A stretch of 8,854 bases of DNA from Rhizobium sp. Q54 (GCA_943324395.2 CALPLL020000070.1:1-8854), one strand, 5' to 3'. Counted from the stretch's first letter, positions 1 to 7,751 are shown. Translations and numbers: made by a program. The notes: generated from the sequence alone by a model not told the origin.

Positions 1-428
1 AAACCAATAGTTCCCCAAACGCGAATAGGCGGAAATACTTTTACCACGTCAAATTTATGGTCTTTTAAAATGGTATATGCAATAGAATTAGAAAGCGAAA
101 TAGTTGGCATGTAACAAAGCATCGCCATAAAAATCACCCAGAAAAAGGAAGTTGGAGAATCAACTTGAGGAATGTAACAAAGAATTAAACCCCCTAGAAT
201 GTGTAAGATTCCATATAATTTTTCGGCATTTAAATATTTATCAGCAATGATTCCCGTTAATGCCGGCATTAATATTGATGAAAGTCCCAACGTTGAAAAT
301 ACAGCTCCAAATTCGGCTCCACTCCATTGTTTAGAAGCGAACCAATAATTTCCAACGGTAATCAACCAAGCTCCCCAAACAAAAAATTGTAGGAAACTCA
401 TTATGGTAAGACGATTTTTAATATTCAT
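1..428 (-). CDS. Nucleoside permease, NupG-like MFS family (C-terminal part outside window)
   Basis: This is the first 142 residues of an inner-membrane major facilitator protein; the rest lies beyond the left edge. It begins at an ATG (426-428) with MNIKNRLTIMSFLQFFVWGA, which resembles the start of the nucleoside:H+ symporters NupG and XapB. The visible part is hydrophobic, with likely helices at about residues 8-28, 40-62, 72-88 and 94-120. Near the break it carries FPPIRVWGTIG (132-142), a hallmark of this family. The family imports nucleosides with protons. The gene lies 65 bp after cmk with no terminator seen between them, so it may be partly co-transcribed with porQ-cmk, which would suit nucleoside salvage. 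The substrate is inferred from the family; related Bacteroidota proteins may carry other solutes. Confidence 0.85.
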   Translation of the reverse strand, partial: MNIKNRLTIMSFLQFFVWGAWLITVGNYWFASKQWSGAEFGAVFSTLGLSSILMPALTGIIADKYLNAEKLYGILHILGGLILCYIPQVDSPTSFFWVIFMAMLCYMPTISLSNSIAYTILKDHKFDVVKVFPPIRVWGTIG

Positions 429-459
429 AGGTTAGTTTTTTGGTTATTTAATAGTTTTG

Positions 460-484
460 TAAATCTAATAATTTATTGATACAA
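460..484 (-). promoter_or_regulatory. Possible weak promoter for the nucleoside permease
   Basis: On the minus strand TAGATTTA (467-460) matches the Bacteroidota -7 consensus TAnnTTTG at all but the last base, and it ends 31 nt before the ATG. A TTG at 484-482 could be the upstream element, but the 14-nt spacer is shorter than usual, so this is a weak call. Confidence 0.3.
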
Positions 485-493
485 TCGGAAAAT

Positions 494-1183
494 TTATCGC
501 AAAATTGTATTCACTAAATTCAATACTTGGTCAAATTGTTCTTCTCTTGACAAATGGGAATTATCAATTTCAATGGCATTTTTATCTTTCACTAAAGGAG
601 AATCTGCTCGGTGTGTGTCAATATAATCGCGTTCTTCAACATTCTTTAAGACTTCTTCAAAAGATACTGAATCGCCTTTTTGTTGCAATTCATCAAAACG
701 TCTTTGCGCACGAGTTTGAGCACTTGCAGTCATGAAAATTTTTAGTTCGGCATTTGGAAAAACTACCGAAGCAATGTCTCTTCCGTCCATAACAATTCCC
801 TTGTTTTTACCCATTTCTTGTTGTTGTTCGACTAATTTAGCTCGGACTTCCGAAACTTCAGCAACCTTACTTACAAAGTTGGAAACTTCGATAGTACGAA
901 TTTGTTTTTCGATATTTTCATTGTTCAAATACATTTCTGCAAAGCCCAATTTAGGATTGAATTCGAAGTGTAATTTGATATTTGGTAGACAATTTATCAA
1001 TGACAGTTTATCAAAATGATCATTATTGATGAACTCATTTTTCATAGCAAAATAGGCTACAGCACGATACATAGCTCCGGTATCAACATAAACATAACCT
1101 AAATGTTTTGCCAATTGTTTTGCCAAAGTACTTTTTCCAGTTGATGAAAATCCGTCGATTGCGATTGTAATTTTTTTATCCAA
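494..1183 (-). CDS. cmk: (d)CMP kinase (cytidylate kinase)
   Basis: A cytoplasmic kinase that transfers phosphate from ATP to CMP and dCMP, giving CDP and dCDP for RNA, DNA and lipid precursors. The 229 residues are the usual length. The P-loop is GFSSTGKST (11-19), followed by the substrate motif DTGAMYR (34-40), DGRD (133-136), an arginine-rich lid around 157-162, and ERDYIDTHRADSPL (184-197) with the late arginine and aspartate residues of the family. The start codon is TTG (1183-1181). The frame is closed upstream by the porQ TAG, leaving only ATT and TTG as start candidates, and the first ATG is at residue 38, after the P-loop. The gene starts 3 nt after the porQ stop and in the same frame, so it almost certainly shares the porQ transcript and may depend on translation of porQ. 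Function is near certain; the exact start is less so. Confidence 0.96.
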   Translation of the reverse strand: MDKKITIAIDGFSSTGKSTLAKQLAKHLGYVYVDTGAMYRAVAYFAMKNEFINNDHFDKLSLINCLPNIKLHFEFNPKLGFAEMYLNNENIEKQIRTIEVSNFVSKVAEVSEVRAKLVEQQQEMGKNKGIVMDGRDIASVVFPNAELKIFMTASAQTRAQRRFDELQQKGDSVSFEEVLKNVEERDYIDTHRADSPLVKDKNAIEIDNSHLSREEQFDQVLNLVNTILR

Positions 1184-1186
1184 AAT

Positions 1187-2209
1187 CTATTCTTGAAAGT
1201 TAATTGTTAAACCAAATAAGCTAGTATTTCCTGCCATTGTATATCGTGAGTAGGAATAATTAAATTTCATGTTATTGAATTTTAATCCGAAACCTAACGA
1301 TAATCCTGCAAAGGTACGCTGTTCTAGAATACTCAACTCCTCGCCTCTTCTAAAGTTATATCCCATTCTAAGATTAAAACTTTTTTTCGGAAATAATTCA
1401 ACTCCTATAATCACGTGTCGCATCGCATTATTTAAACCAGATACTTTTTCTGGTGTAGAACCACCATCAATTAATCCAACTGCACGTGCAGGATTTGAAA
1501 ATGCAATGTTCCACTGTTGTAAATTTTCAAATGTTAGATGCCATCGTACGGGAATATTTTCAACTTGTTGAGAAACCCCAAATATTACTTCAGTGGGTAG
1601 CTTTTCTGGTAAACCAGAATAAGTTGTGAATTGCGTTCCAACATTTCTAACCACCAGAGCCCAATTCACATCGTTTCTTTCATCAATAAATAAAGCCCCA
1701 AAATCCATTGCTCCTCCATATGAATTGTATCTTTCTAAATTGGATGAAATTAATTTTGCAGAAGTTCCAAAATGAATTGGAACATCAGGAATCATAAAGG
1801 AATATCCCATTGAAAGGGCAATTTCACTTCCTGTAAATTCTGAAGTATAATTTCCAGTTTCGTCTGTTCCTTGAAATTTTCCGTAATTGATATAATTAAT
1901 CCCTGCTTGAAATGTTTGCACGTGACGATCAAAAGTATAGGCATAGGAAGCCGTTCCATAGGTGATTTCTCCAAAATAATTTCCATAATTCATGGCCAAA
2001 TGATTGTCCATTTCCATGTTAATAGTAGCCGGATTAAAATTGGCCTGATTGACATCTTCATCATAAATGGTAACCGTTTTTCCACCCAAAGCCGCTTGAC
2101 GTGGGGAGGTAACTAAATTCAAAAATTGATATACAGACTGTCCTCCTATTTGACCATAAGTAACGGAACAAAAAAGTAGAAAAAAAGCATATTTAATTTT
2201 ATTGAGCAT
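1187..2209 (-). CDS. porQ: Type IX secretion system protein PorQ
   Basis: A predicted outer-membrane beta-barrel protein of 340 residues. It has a signal peptide (basic start MLNKIK, hydrophobic core 7-15, probable cleavage after G19). Cys14 is not in a lipobox, so signal peptidase I is expected. The mature start contains TSPRQAALGG (34-43) and NPATI (59-63), typical of PorQ. Alternating aromatic strands follow, and the C-terminus LFGLTINFQE resembles a last outer-membrane strand. In known type IX systems PorQ joins PorU, PorV and PorZ in the attachment complex, which removes the C-terminal signal from cargo and links cargo to the cell surface. Linkage to cmk is, from memory, common in flavobacteria and supports the call. 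The start is the ATG at 2207-2209, just before the signal peptide. A -7 element lies 31 nt upstream of it. Confidence 0.92.
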   Translation of the reverse strand: MLNKIKYAFFLLFCSVTYGQIGGQSVYQFLNLVTSPRQAALGGKTVTIYDEDVNQANFNPATINMEMDNHLAMNYGNYFGEITYGTASYAYTFDRHVQTFQAGINYINYGKFQGTDETGNYTSEFTGSEIALSMGYSFMIPDVPIHFGTSAKLISSNLERYNSYGGAMDFGALFIDERNDVNWALVVRNVGTQFTTYSGLPEKLPTEVIFGVSQQVENIPVRWHLTFENLQQWNIAFSNPARAVGLIDGGSTPEKVSGLNNAMRHVIIGVELFPKKSFNLRMGYNFRRGEELSILEQRTFAGLSLGFGLKFNNMKFNYSYSRYTMAGNTSLFGLTINFQE

Positions 2210-2240
2210 CTTAATTATTTATGCATGTATAACGCAATTG

Positions 2241-2248
2241 CGAAGATA
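2241..2248 (-). promoter_or_regulatory. Probable -7 element for porQ-cmk
   Basis: The minus-strand octamer TATCTTCG differs from TAnnTTTG at one base and ends 31 nt before the porQ ATG, right after the lon terminator. The same octamer precedes the UMF1-family gene. No clear TTG -33 element is seen. The terminator upstream means porQ needs its own promoter here. Confidence 0.5.
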
Positions 2249-2260
2249 TTATTTTTAATA

Positions 2261-2290
2261 AAAAAAACGGCTAATTTCTCAGCCGTTTTT
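2261..2290 (-). terminator. Rho-independent terminator of lon
   Basis: A perfect 10-bp inverted repeat, AAAAACGGCT (2263-2272) and AGCCGTTTTT (2281-2290), encloses an 8-nt loop. Read on the minus strand it starts 3 nt after the lon stop, and the stem runs into seven T residues (2267-2261). This separates lon from porQ. Confidence 0.9.
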
Positions 2291-2293
2291 GAA

Positions 2294-4744
2294 TTATAAT
2301 ACTTTTGCATTTTTGACTTTCTGATCAAGAAGTGCAATTTTGAGTACTTCGCTCATTTCTTTCACATAATGAAAAATTAGGCCTTCAAGATATTCCGGTT
2401 TGATTTCGTCTATATCGCTCTTGTTTTCATGGCAAAGGATAATTTCTTTAATATTGGCTCTTTTGGCAGCTAATATTTTTTCTTTAATTCCGCCAACAGG
2501 CAATACTTTACCTCTTAAAGTGATTTCACCTGTCATAGCAAGACTTTTTCTAACTCTTTTTTGTGTAAATAAAGATACTAAAGAGGTCAACATTGCAATA
2601 CCTGCGCTTGGTCCGTCTTTTGGAGTTGCCCCTTCAGGAACATGCAAATGGACATTGTATTTTGAAATTAGTTCCGAATCAATACCAAAAATATCAGCAT
2701 TTGATTTAATATATTCTAAAGCAATTGTAGCCGATTCTTTCATTACAGTCCCTAGATTTCCTGTAATGGTCATGGTTCCTTTGCCTTTAGAAATCAAAGA
2801 TTCTATGAAAAGAATGTCACCACCAACGCTGGTCCAAGCCAATCCTGTTACCACACCTGCAACATCATTATTTTCATATTTATCGCGTTCTAATCTTGGT
2901 ACACCCAAAACTTTTACGATATCCTCATCGGTAACTTTTTTATTATACTCTTCGTCCATTGCGATTGATTTGGCCGCATTTCTAATTACTTGCGCAATTT
3001 TAGCTTCTAAACCACGAACACCAGATTCACGAGTATAACCTTCAACAATTTTTTCTAATTGTTTTTTTCCAATAGTCAAATCCTTAAGTGACAATCCGTG
3101 TTCTTTCAATTGACGCGGGAATAGATGTTGGCGTGCAATTTCGATTTTCTCTTCAATTGTATAACCTGACATTTTTATAATTTCCATTCGGTCACGTAAC
3201 GCAGGTTGTATTGTCGCCATATTATTAGACGTAGCTATGAACATGACTTTTGATAAATCGTAACCCAATTCAAGAAAATTATCATAGAAAGAACTGTTTT
3301 GTTCTGGGTCTAAAACTTCCAATAATGCGGAGGAAGGATCTCCTTGATTTCCTAATGCTAATTTGTCTATTTCATCCAATACAAACACTGGATTTGAAGT
3401 TCCTGCTTTTTTTAAACTCTGGATAATTCTTCCAGACATAGCGCCAATATAGGTTTTTCTATGCCCACGGATTTCAGATTCATCACGAAGACCACCAAGA
3501 GAAATACGAACGTACTTTCTACCTAAAGCTTCAGCAACCGACTTTCCAATGGATGTTTTACCCACACCCGGAGGCCCAGTTAAACAAATGATAGGTGATT
3601 TCATGTCATTTCGCAATTTTAAAACTGCCAAATGTTCAATCATTCTTTTCTTCACTTCTTCCAATCCAAAATGTTCTCTATCAAGAATTTTTTGAGCTCT
3701 TTTTAAATCAAAATTATCTTTAGAATACTCATTCCATGGTAAGTCTAAAAACAATTCTAAGTAGTTTCGTTGGATACCAAAATCAGGCGCCTGCGGATTC
3801 ATTCTACGCATTTTAGCCAACTCTTTTTCAAAATGTTTTTGAGTTTCCTCATTCCATTTCTTCTTCGAAGCTTTGGCGGCCATTTCTTCAATTTCTTCCT
3901 CTTGTGAAGCACCACCCAATTCTTCTTGGATAGTTTTCATTTGCTGGTGCAAAAAGTATTCTCTTTGTTGTTGATCCAAATCAAAGCGAACTTTAGATTG
4001 AATATCATTTTTTAACTCCAATTTTTGAAGTTCAACATTCATGTATCTTAAAGTTTCTAAAGCTCTTGTTTTTAAGTCGTTAATGTTTAACAACTCTTGC
4101 TTTTCTTTAACTAATAAATTCATGTTTGAGGAAACAAAATTGATCAAAAAAGATTTACTTTCAATGTTTTTAATCGCAAATGTAGCTTCTGTAGGAATGT
4201 TTGGACTTTCCTTAATTATTTGAATTGATAAATCCTTGATAGACTCAATAATTGCATCAAATTCTTTGTCTTTTTTTAGTGGTTGAGATTCTTTGATATT
4301 CTTTACTGAAGCCGTGAGATAAGGATTTTCTGAGATTACTTTATCAATTTCAAAACGTTTTTTTCCTTGAAGAATAACAGTAATATTACCATCGGGCATT
4401 TTTAGCACTCGAAGGATTTTAGCAACCGTTCCAATAGAATGAATGTCGTTTTCGGTAGGATCTTCTACGTCTTCATTCTTTTGAGAAACAACACCTATAT
4501 CTTTACCTGCCGCATTGGCATCATTAATCAACTTTATAGACTTATCTCTTCCGGCAGTAATGGGAATAACTACTCCAGGGAAAAGCACGGTGTTTCTTAA
4601 AGGCAATATTGCCAATGATTCAGGCAATTCTTCGTTGTTTATTTCTTCTTCATCCTCTGGAGTTAAAAGCGGAATTAAATCGGCTTCTGAATCAAATTCT
4701 TGAAGTGACAAATTGTCAATTGTAATTATTTTTGGATTTGACAT
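2294..4744 (-). CDS. lon: ATP-dependent protease La (Lon)
   Basis: A cytoplasmic hexameric AAA+ serine protease that degrades misfolded and short-lived regulatory proteins. The 816 residues are close to the usual Lon length. After an acidic extension (1-42) comes the substrate-binding LON domain (about 43-240, opening with LAILPLRNTVLFPG). A helical, coiled-coil-rich region follows (about 245-320, including QQQREYFLHQQMKTIQEELG). The AAA+ module has Walker A GPPGVGKTS (390-398), Walker B VFVLDEIDK (453-461), a sensor-1 asparagine in ATSNN (504-508) and a sensor-2 arginine in GVRGLE (R577). The S16 protease domain has catalytic Ser713 in KDGPSAG and Lys756 in GGIKEK, the expected 43 residues apart. 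All key residues are intact, so this is an active-looking Lon. The 200 bp upstream holds the previous gene's terminator but no clear consensus promoter; an imperfect TTTCTTTG at 4837-4830 is the nearest candidate. No CIRCE-like heat-shock operator was seen. Confidence 0.98.
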   Translation of the reverse strand: MSNPKIITIDNLSLQEFDSEADLIPLLTPEDEEEINNEELPESLAILPLRNTVLFPGVVIPITAGRDKSIKLINDANAAGKDIGVVSQKNEDVEDPTENDIHSIGTVAKILRVLKMPDGNITVILQGKKRFEIDKVISENPYLTASVKNIKESQPLKKDKEFDAIIESIKDLSIQIIKESPNIPTEATFAIKNIESKSFLINFVSSNMNLLVKEKQELLNINDLKTRALETLRYMNVELQKLELKNDIQSKVRFDLDQQQREYFLHQQMKTIQEELGGASQEEEIEEMAAKASKKKWNEETQKHFEKELAKMRRMNPQAPDFGIQRNYLELFLDLPWNEYSKDNFDLKRAQKILDREHFGLEEVKKRMIEHLAVLKLRNDMKSPIICLTGPPGVGKTSIGKSVAEALGRKYVRISLGGLRDESEIRGHRKTYIGAMSGRIIQSLKKAGTSNPVFVLDEIDKLALGNQGDPSSALLEVLDPEQNSSFYDNFLELGYDLSKVMFIATSNNMATIQPALRDRMEIIKMSGYTIEEKIEIARQHLFPRQLKEHGLSLKDLTIGKKQLEKIVEGYTRESGVRGLEAKIAQVIRNAAKSIAMDEEYNKKVTDEDIVKVLGVPRLERDKYENNDVAGVVTGLAWTSVGGDILFIESLISKGKGTMTITGNLGTVMKESATIALEYIKSNADIFGIDSELISKYNVHLHVPEGATPKDGPSAGIAMLTSLVSLFTQKRVRKSLAMTGEITLRGKVLPVGGIKEKILAAKRANIKEIILCHENKSDIDEIKPEYLEGLIFHYVKEMSEVLKIALLDQKVKNAKVL

Positions 4745-4892
4745 ATATAAATTAGGTCGTTTTGGAATTAAAATTTAATGCTTCGTTTGTAAAATTGTCA
4801 TTTAAAAATCTAGTATTTATCTGCTTTAGCAAAGAAATTAGAAACTTTAACTTGATTATTTCATGTAAATATTGCAATCACTATGCCATTCG

Positions 4893-4920
4893 AAAAAAAA
4901 GCTACCTTGGAAAGATAGCT
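4893..4920 (-). terminator. Rho-independent terminator after the small lipoprotein gene
   Basis: On the minus strand AGCTA (4920-4916) pairs with TAGCT (4904-4900). The stem continues through one mismatch into CTT/AAG around a three-base loop and is followed by a run of T residues (4900-4893). It lies 24 nt after the stop at 4945 and isolates lon from the upstream gene. Confidence 0.8.
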
Positions 4921-4944
4921 AATTTATTATAATGCTATTTATAA

Positions 4945-5472
4945 TTAACGAGTATAAATAATATTATAACTTGAATTTAATAGAATAGGAACATTGGTTG
5001 TTGATGTACCTACAATTTGCCCTTGAGTAGCTGAATAAATTAGTCTATTGGCAGATACAGAAAATAATTTTTCAACTACATTACCTGCACTTATGTAAGT
5101 CAGCTTTAAAACCGAAACACTTAAAGTCCAAGTACCTGTATAATCTGGATTAGAAAAACACTGTAAAGTAGATGATGAATTTATTTCAACCCCTTTTGAT
5201 GAAGCTCTAAAAGTACCATCTGGATTTAAAGTTATAGAACTACCATTAAAACAAGTTGTTTCTAGCATTTGATTTGTTGAAGTAGCACCATCATGATTTA
5301 AATCAGTAGGAATTCCAGTATTAAAAGCGGTCATTCTATAAGTTCCGGAAACACTAGCTGTATTGAGAACATTTCCAAATAAATCCGCATCAACAGGCTC
5401 TACATTACATGAAAAAATTGAAATAAGTAGTATTGAAGAAAGGAGTATTGCAGCTAATTTTATTGATTTCAT
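4945..5472 (-). CDS. Small envelope lipoprotein of unknown function, possibly lipocalin-like
   Basis: A 175-residue protein with a lipoprotein signal: hydrophobic core at about 6-20 and IFSC with the lipidated cysteine at C22. The mature part is rich in Ser, Thr and Asn and looks all-beta: SGTYRMTAF (42-50), SITLNPDGTFRAS (79-91), YTGTWTLSVSVLKLTY (111-126). The spaced G-x-Y/W and DGTF motifs recall the lipocalin-like lipoproteins common in Bacteroidota, but I cannot name a family with confidence. DLNHDG (57-62) has the acidic spacing of a calcium-binding loop. Only two cysteines besides C22 are present (C74, C105), which could form a disulfide in the envelope. It sits between a consensus -7 element and its own terminator, so it can be a single-gene unit. 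It starts at ATG 5470-5472, directly before the signal peptide. No role is claimed. Confidence 0.8.
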   Translation of the reverse strand: MKSIKLAAILLSSILLISIFSCNVEPVDADLFGNVLNTASVSGTYRMTAFNTGIPTDLNHDGATSTNQMLETTCFNGSSITLNPDGTFRASSKGVEINSSSTLQCFSNPDYTGTWTLSVSVLKLTYISAGNVVEKLFSVSANRLIYSATQGQIVGTSTTNVPILLNSSYNIIYTR

Positions 5473-5491
5473 ATATCGATTATTTATTTGT

Positions 5492-5499
5492 CAAATATA
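5492..5499 (-). promoter_or_regulatory. -7 promoter element for the small lipoprotein gene
   Basis: TATATTTG on the minus strand is an exact match to TAnnTTTG and lies 19 nt before the ATG, so the untranslated leader would be short (about 12-15 nt). The upstream half would lie in the 3' end of the UMF1-family gene; no TTG is visible at the expected distance. Confidence 0.6.
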
Positions 5500-5509
5500 A
5501 ATTAAAATA

Positions 5510-6829
5510 TTATTGTTTAGTAATTTTTCTAACTCTTGATAATAATATTATTCCAGTTACGAAAAACAAACAAAGGAAAATTATAGAATATCTTGGACTT
5601 CCGGTTACTTGATCAATTATTCCATACAAACACATCCCGATAACGATTCCTATTTTCTCTGTAACATCATAAAAACTAAAAAAAGAAGCAGTATCGTCAG
5701 TTTCAGGCAATAATTTTGAATAAGTAGATCTTGAAAGCGCTTGAATTCCGCCCATTACTAAACCTACAAAACCCGCTGTAAGGTAAAATTCTATTGGCGT
5801 TGTTACAAAAAATGCAACAATACATAAAACTGCCCAAACGAAATTTAGGAAAATTAAAGTTCCAATGTTTCCAAATTTTGCGGAAGCTTTAGAAGTCATA
5901 ATTGCACCTAAAATAGCTACCAATTGAATCACTAAAATACTAATAATTAAACCCGTTGTTTTTTCGCTATCTGATGTCCAAAGAATTTCTTGTTCACCAA
6001 AATAAACCGCTACAATCATAACCGTTTGAACCGCCATACCGTAAACAAAAAAACTACTTAAAAATCGTTTTAATTGTAAGTTTTCACCTAATAAACTCCA
6101 TACTTTTTGAAGTTCGCGGAAGCCATTAAAAATTACCGATTTAGTTATCTTTTGACCTTTGTTGCCTTTCGGTAAATAGTAATAGGTATATTGACTGAAT
6201 AGAATCCACCAAAGACCAACTGTTATAAAAGAATAACGCATGGCCTTCATTTTAGCTTCGCCGGAAGTTCCTGAAATTCCAAATAATTCCGGTTTCATAA
6301 CCATAGCAAGGTTTACAATTAATAGTAATACACTTCCAATATATCCTAGAGAATAACCTTTGGCGCTAATGTTATCTTGTTGTTCAGGAAAAGCGATATC
6401 TGGTAAATAGGAATTATAGAATACTAGACTACCCCAAAAACCTACCAATCCCAAAAAATAAGCTGTCAAACTCCAATAAATATTTTCAAGAGAAAACCAA
6501 TACAATGCGATACATGAAAAGGCCCCTAAGTAGCAAAAGAACTTCATGAAATTCTTTTTATTTCCAGCAAAGTCAGCAATTCCTGAAAGTAATGGAGAAA
6601 TTAAGGCTACCAACAAAAAGGCAGCTGCGGTAACAAAGCTAATTAAAGCGGTACTTTTTAAGGTTGTGCCAAAAATATCGATGTATAAACTACCTTTAAT
6701 TTTAAACAATGCACCATAAAATATAGGAAAAATTGCAGATGCAATTACTAAACTATAAACAGAATTAGCCCAATCATAGAAAGCCCAAGCATATAATAAT
6801 TTCGAATTTCCTTTTTCAAGTTTTACCAT
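5510..6829 (-). CDS. MFS transporter, UMF1 (Atg22-like) family
   Basis: An inner-membrane transporter of 439 residues with about 12 hydrophobic segments, the usual size. Family hallmarks are YAWAFYDWANSVY (13-25), YNSYLPDI (138-145), SAKGYSLGYIG (155-165), GGIQALSRSTYSKLLP (360-375) and FSFYDVTEK (384-392). These are the conserved blocks of the UMF1 family, related to the yeast vacuolar amino-acid effluxer Atg22. The bacterial members have no firmly known substrate; amino-acid or other small-molecule export is an inference from Atg22. The gap to the M48 gene upstream is 53 bp and to the lipoprotein gene downstream 37 bp, with no terminator in either, so read-through is possible although each has a likely promoter. 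It starts at ATG 6827-6829, just ahead of the first conserved block. Confidence 0.92.
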   Translation of the reverse strand: MVKLEKGNSKLLYAWAFYDWANSVYSLVIASAIFPIFYGALFKIKGSLYIDIFGTTLKSTALISFVTAAAFLLVALISPLLSGIADFAGNKKNFMKFFCYLGAFSCIALYWFSLENIYWSLTAYFLGLVGFWGSLVFYNSYLPDIAFPEQQDNISAKGYSLGYIGSVLLLIVNLAMVMKPELFGISGTSGEAKMKAMRYSFITVGLWWILFSQYTYYYLPKGNKGQKITKSVIFNGFRELQKVWSLLGENLQLKRFLSSFFVYGMAVQTVMIVAVYFGEQEILWTSDSEKTTGLIISILVIQLVAILGAIMTSKASAKFGNIGTLIFLNFVWAVLCIVAFFVTTPIEFYLTAGFVGLVMGGIQALSRSTYSKLLPETDDTASFFSFYDVTEKIGIVIGMCLYGIIDQVTGSPRYSIIFLCLFFVTGIILLSRVRKITKQ

Positions 6830-6870
6830 AAATATTTACGAATTAAATTGAACTTTTTAAAATTAAAGTC

Positions 6871-6878
6871 CGAAGATA
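6871..6878 (-). promoter_or_regulatory. Probable -7 element for the UMF1-family transporter gene
   Basis: TATCTTCG on the minus strand is identical to the octamer before porQ and one base from TAnnTTTG. It ends 41 nt before the ATG and lies right after the M48 stop codon. No TTG -33 element is visible. Confidence 0.45.
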
Positions 6879-6882
6879 ATAT

Positions 6883-7698
6883 TTATTTAAAAACTACACC
6901 GAATTTTGCTGCTTGTATTTTAGCTTCTGGGATTTGATTTTTTATATTTTCTATTCTTGTAGCATCTGAAGGGTGTGTACTTAAAAATTCTGATTGACTT
7001 TTACCACCAGCATTTGCTGACATGCGCTCCCAAAATGAAATTGCTGTTGTAGGGTCATATCCAGCAATAGACATTAAAATTAATCCTATTTTATCAGCTT
7101 CACTTTCATGACTTCTACTAAACGGTAGCATTCCACCATATTGGGTAATTCCACCGTAGGCTCCCATCCAAAGTTGTTTTTCTTGATTGTTTTTTGAATC
7201 TACAGCAGCACCAACTAGCCCTGCTCCTGCTTGTTGTAAAATCCCAGCGCTCATTCTTTGAGCTCCATGATTAGCTAAGGCATGCGCCACTTCATGCCCC
7301 ATAACGGCTGCCATTCCAGAATCATCTTTACAAATTGGCAATATTGCTGAATAAAATACAATTTTCCCCCCAGGTAAACACCACGCATTTACTTCTTTAC
7401 TTTCTACCAATTTATATTCCCATGCATAATCTTTAAGATAATCTTTATATCCATTGGCTTCCAAATATTTTTCGGCAGCCAATTTAATTTTTATACCAAC
7501 AGTTTCAACACGCTTGGCATCAGTGGTTCCTGTAATAATTTTATTGTCTTTTAAAAAGGTACCATATTGTTGAAAAGAAGTAGGAAACAACTCACTATTA
7601 GAAACAAAATTCAAAGTATTTTTTCCTGTAAATGGATTTTTAGCACAAGAAAAAATTGTAATTGTGATTATTATGAATAAGACTAAATATTTTTTCAT
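6883..7698 (-). CDS. M48-family zinc metalloprotease, lipoprotein (LoiP/YcaL-like)
   Basis: A 271-residue membrane-anchored zinc peptidase of the Ste24/OMA1 group, expected in the envelope. The signal peptide ends in IFSC with lipidated C18. NPFTGKNTLNFVS (21-33) after it is a conserved start of these lipoproteins. NAWCLPGGKIVFYSAIL (104-120) precedes the zinc site HEVAH (H135, E136, H139). The third ligand is expected to be E198 in SHESEADKIG, and STHPSDATRIENI (240-252) is the conserved C-terminal block. All catalytic residues are present. Relatives in proteobacteria (LoiP, BepA) act in outer-membrane protein quality control; the same role here is an inference. Unlike BepA it has no TPR region, so it is closer to LoiP. 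It stands 53 bp after msrB with a consensus -7 element between. The ATG at 7696-7698 directly starts the signal peptide. Confidence 0.94.
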   Translation of the reverse strand: MKKYLVLFIIITITIFSCAKNPFTGKNTLNFVSNSELFPTSFQQYGTFLKDNKIITGTTDAKRVETVGIKIKLAAEKYLEANGYKDYLKDYAWEYKLVESKEVNAWCLPGGKIVFYSAILPICKDDSGMAAVMGHEVAHALANHGAQRMSAGILQQAGAGLVGAAVDSKNNQEKQLWMGAYGGITQYGGMLPFSRSHESEADKIGLILMSIAGYDPTTAISFWERMSANAGGKSQSEFLSTHPSDATRIENIKNQIPEAKIQAAKFGVVFK

Positions 7699-7727
7699 GT
7701 TATTGAGATTTGGATTACTAATAAATA

Positions 7728-7735
7728 CAAAACTA
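7728..7735 (-). promoter_or_regulatory. -7 promoter element for the M48 protease gene
   Basis: TAGTTTTG on the minus strand is an exact TAnnTTTG match ending 29 nt before the ATG of the protease gene. No TTG at the usual -33 distance was found; the upstream DNA is almost pure A and T. Confidence 0.6.
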
Positions 7736-7751
7736 AGAAATTTTAATTTTA

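Noticed and set aside
1792..1986. A 64-codon minus-strand frame inside porQ
   Set aside because: It overlaps porQ in another frame and shows no signal peptide, domain or start context of its own.
2233..2242. Perfect 10-bp palindrome CGCAATTGCG in the porQ leader
   Set aside because: It could be an operator because it touches the -7 element, but it occurs once in this window and short palindromes arise by chance; there is no second copy to support regulation.
2400..3038. A 212-codon plus-strand open frame opposite lon
   Set aside because: It lies entirely within the well-supported lon gene on the other strand, has no recognisable domain, and is the kind of shadow frame expected opposite a long gene. 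The other plus-strand frames (for example 505-735, 732-1019, 1269-1571) are rejected for the same reason.
4745..4892. The lon upstream region, searched for a heat-shock operator or riboswitch
   Set aside because: No CIRCE-like inverted repeat, structured leader or exact TAnnTTTG was found; the best -7 candidate (TTTCTTTG) lacks the conserved A, so no feature is called.
6852..6869. Short ACTTT / AAAGT hairpin in the leader of the UMF1-family gene
   Set aside because: The stem is only 5 bp, has one G-C pair and is too weak to call a terminator or regulatory structure.
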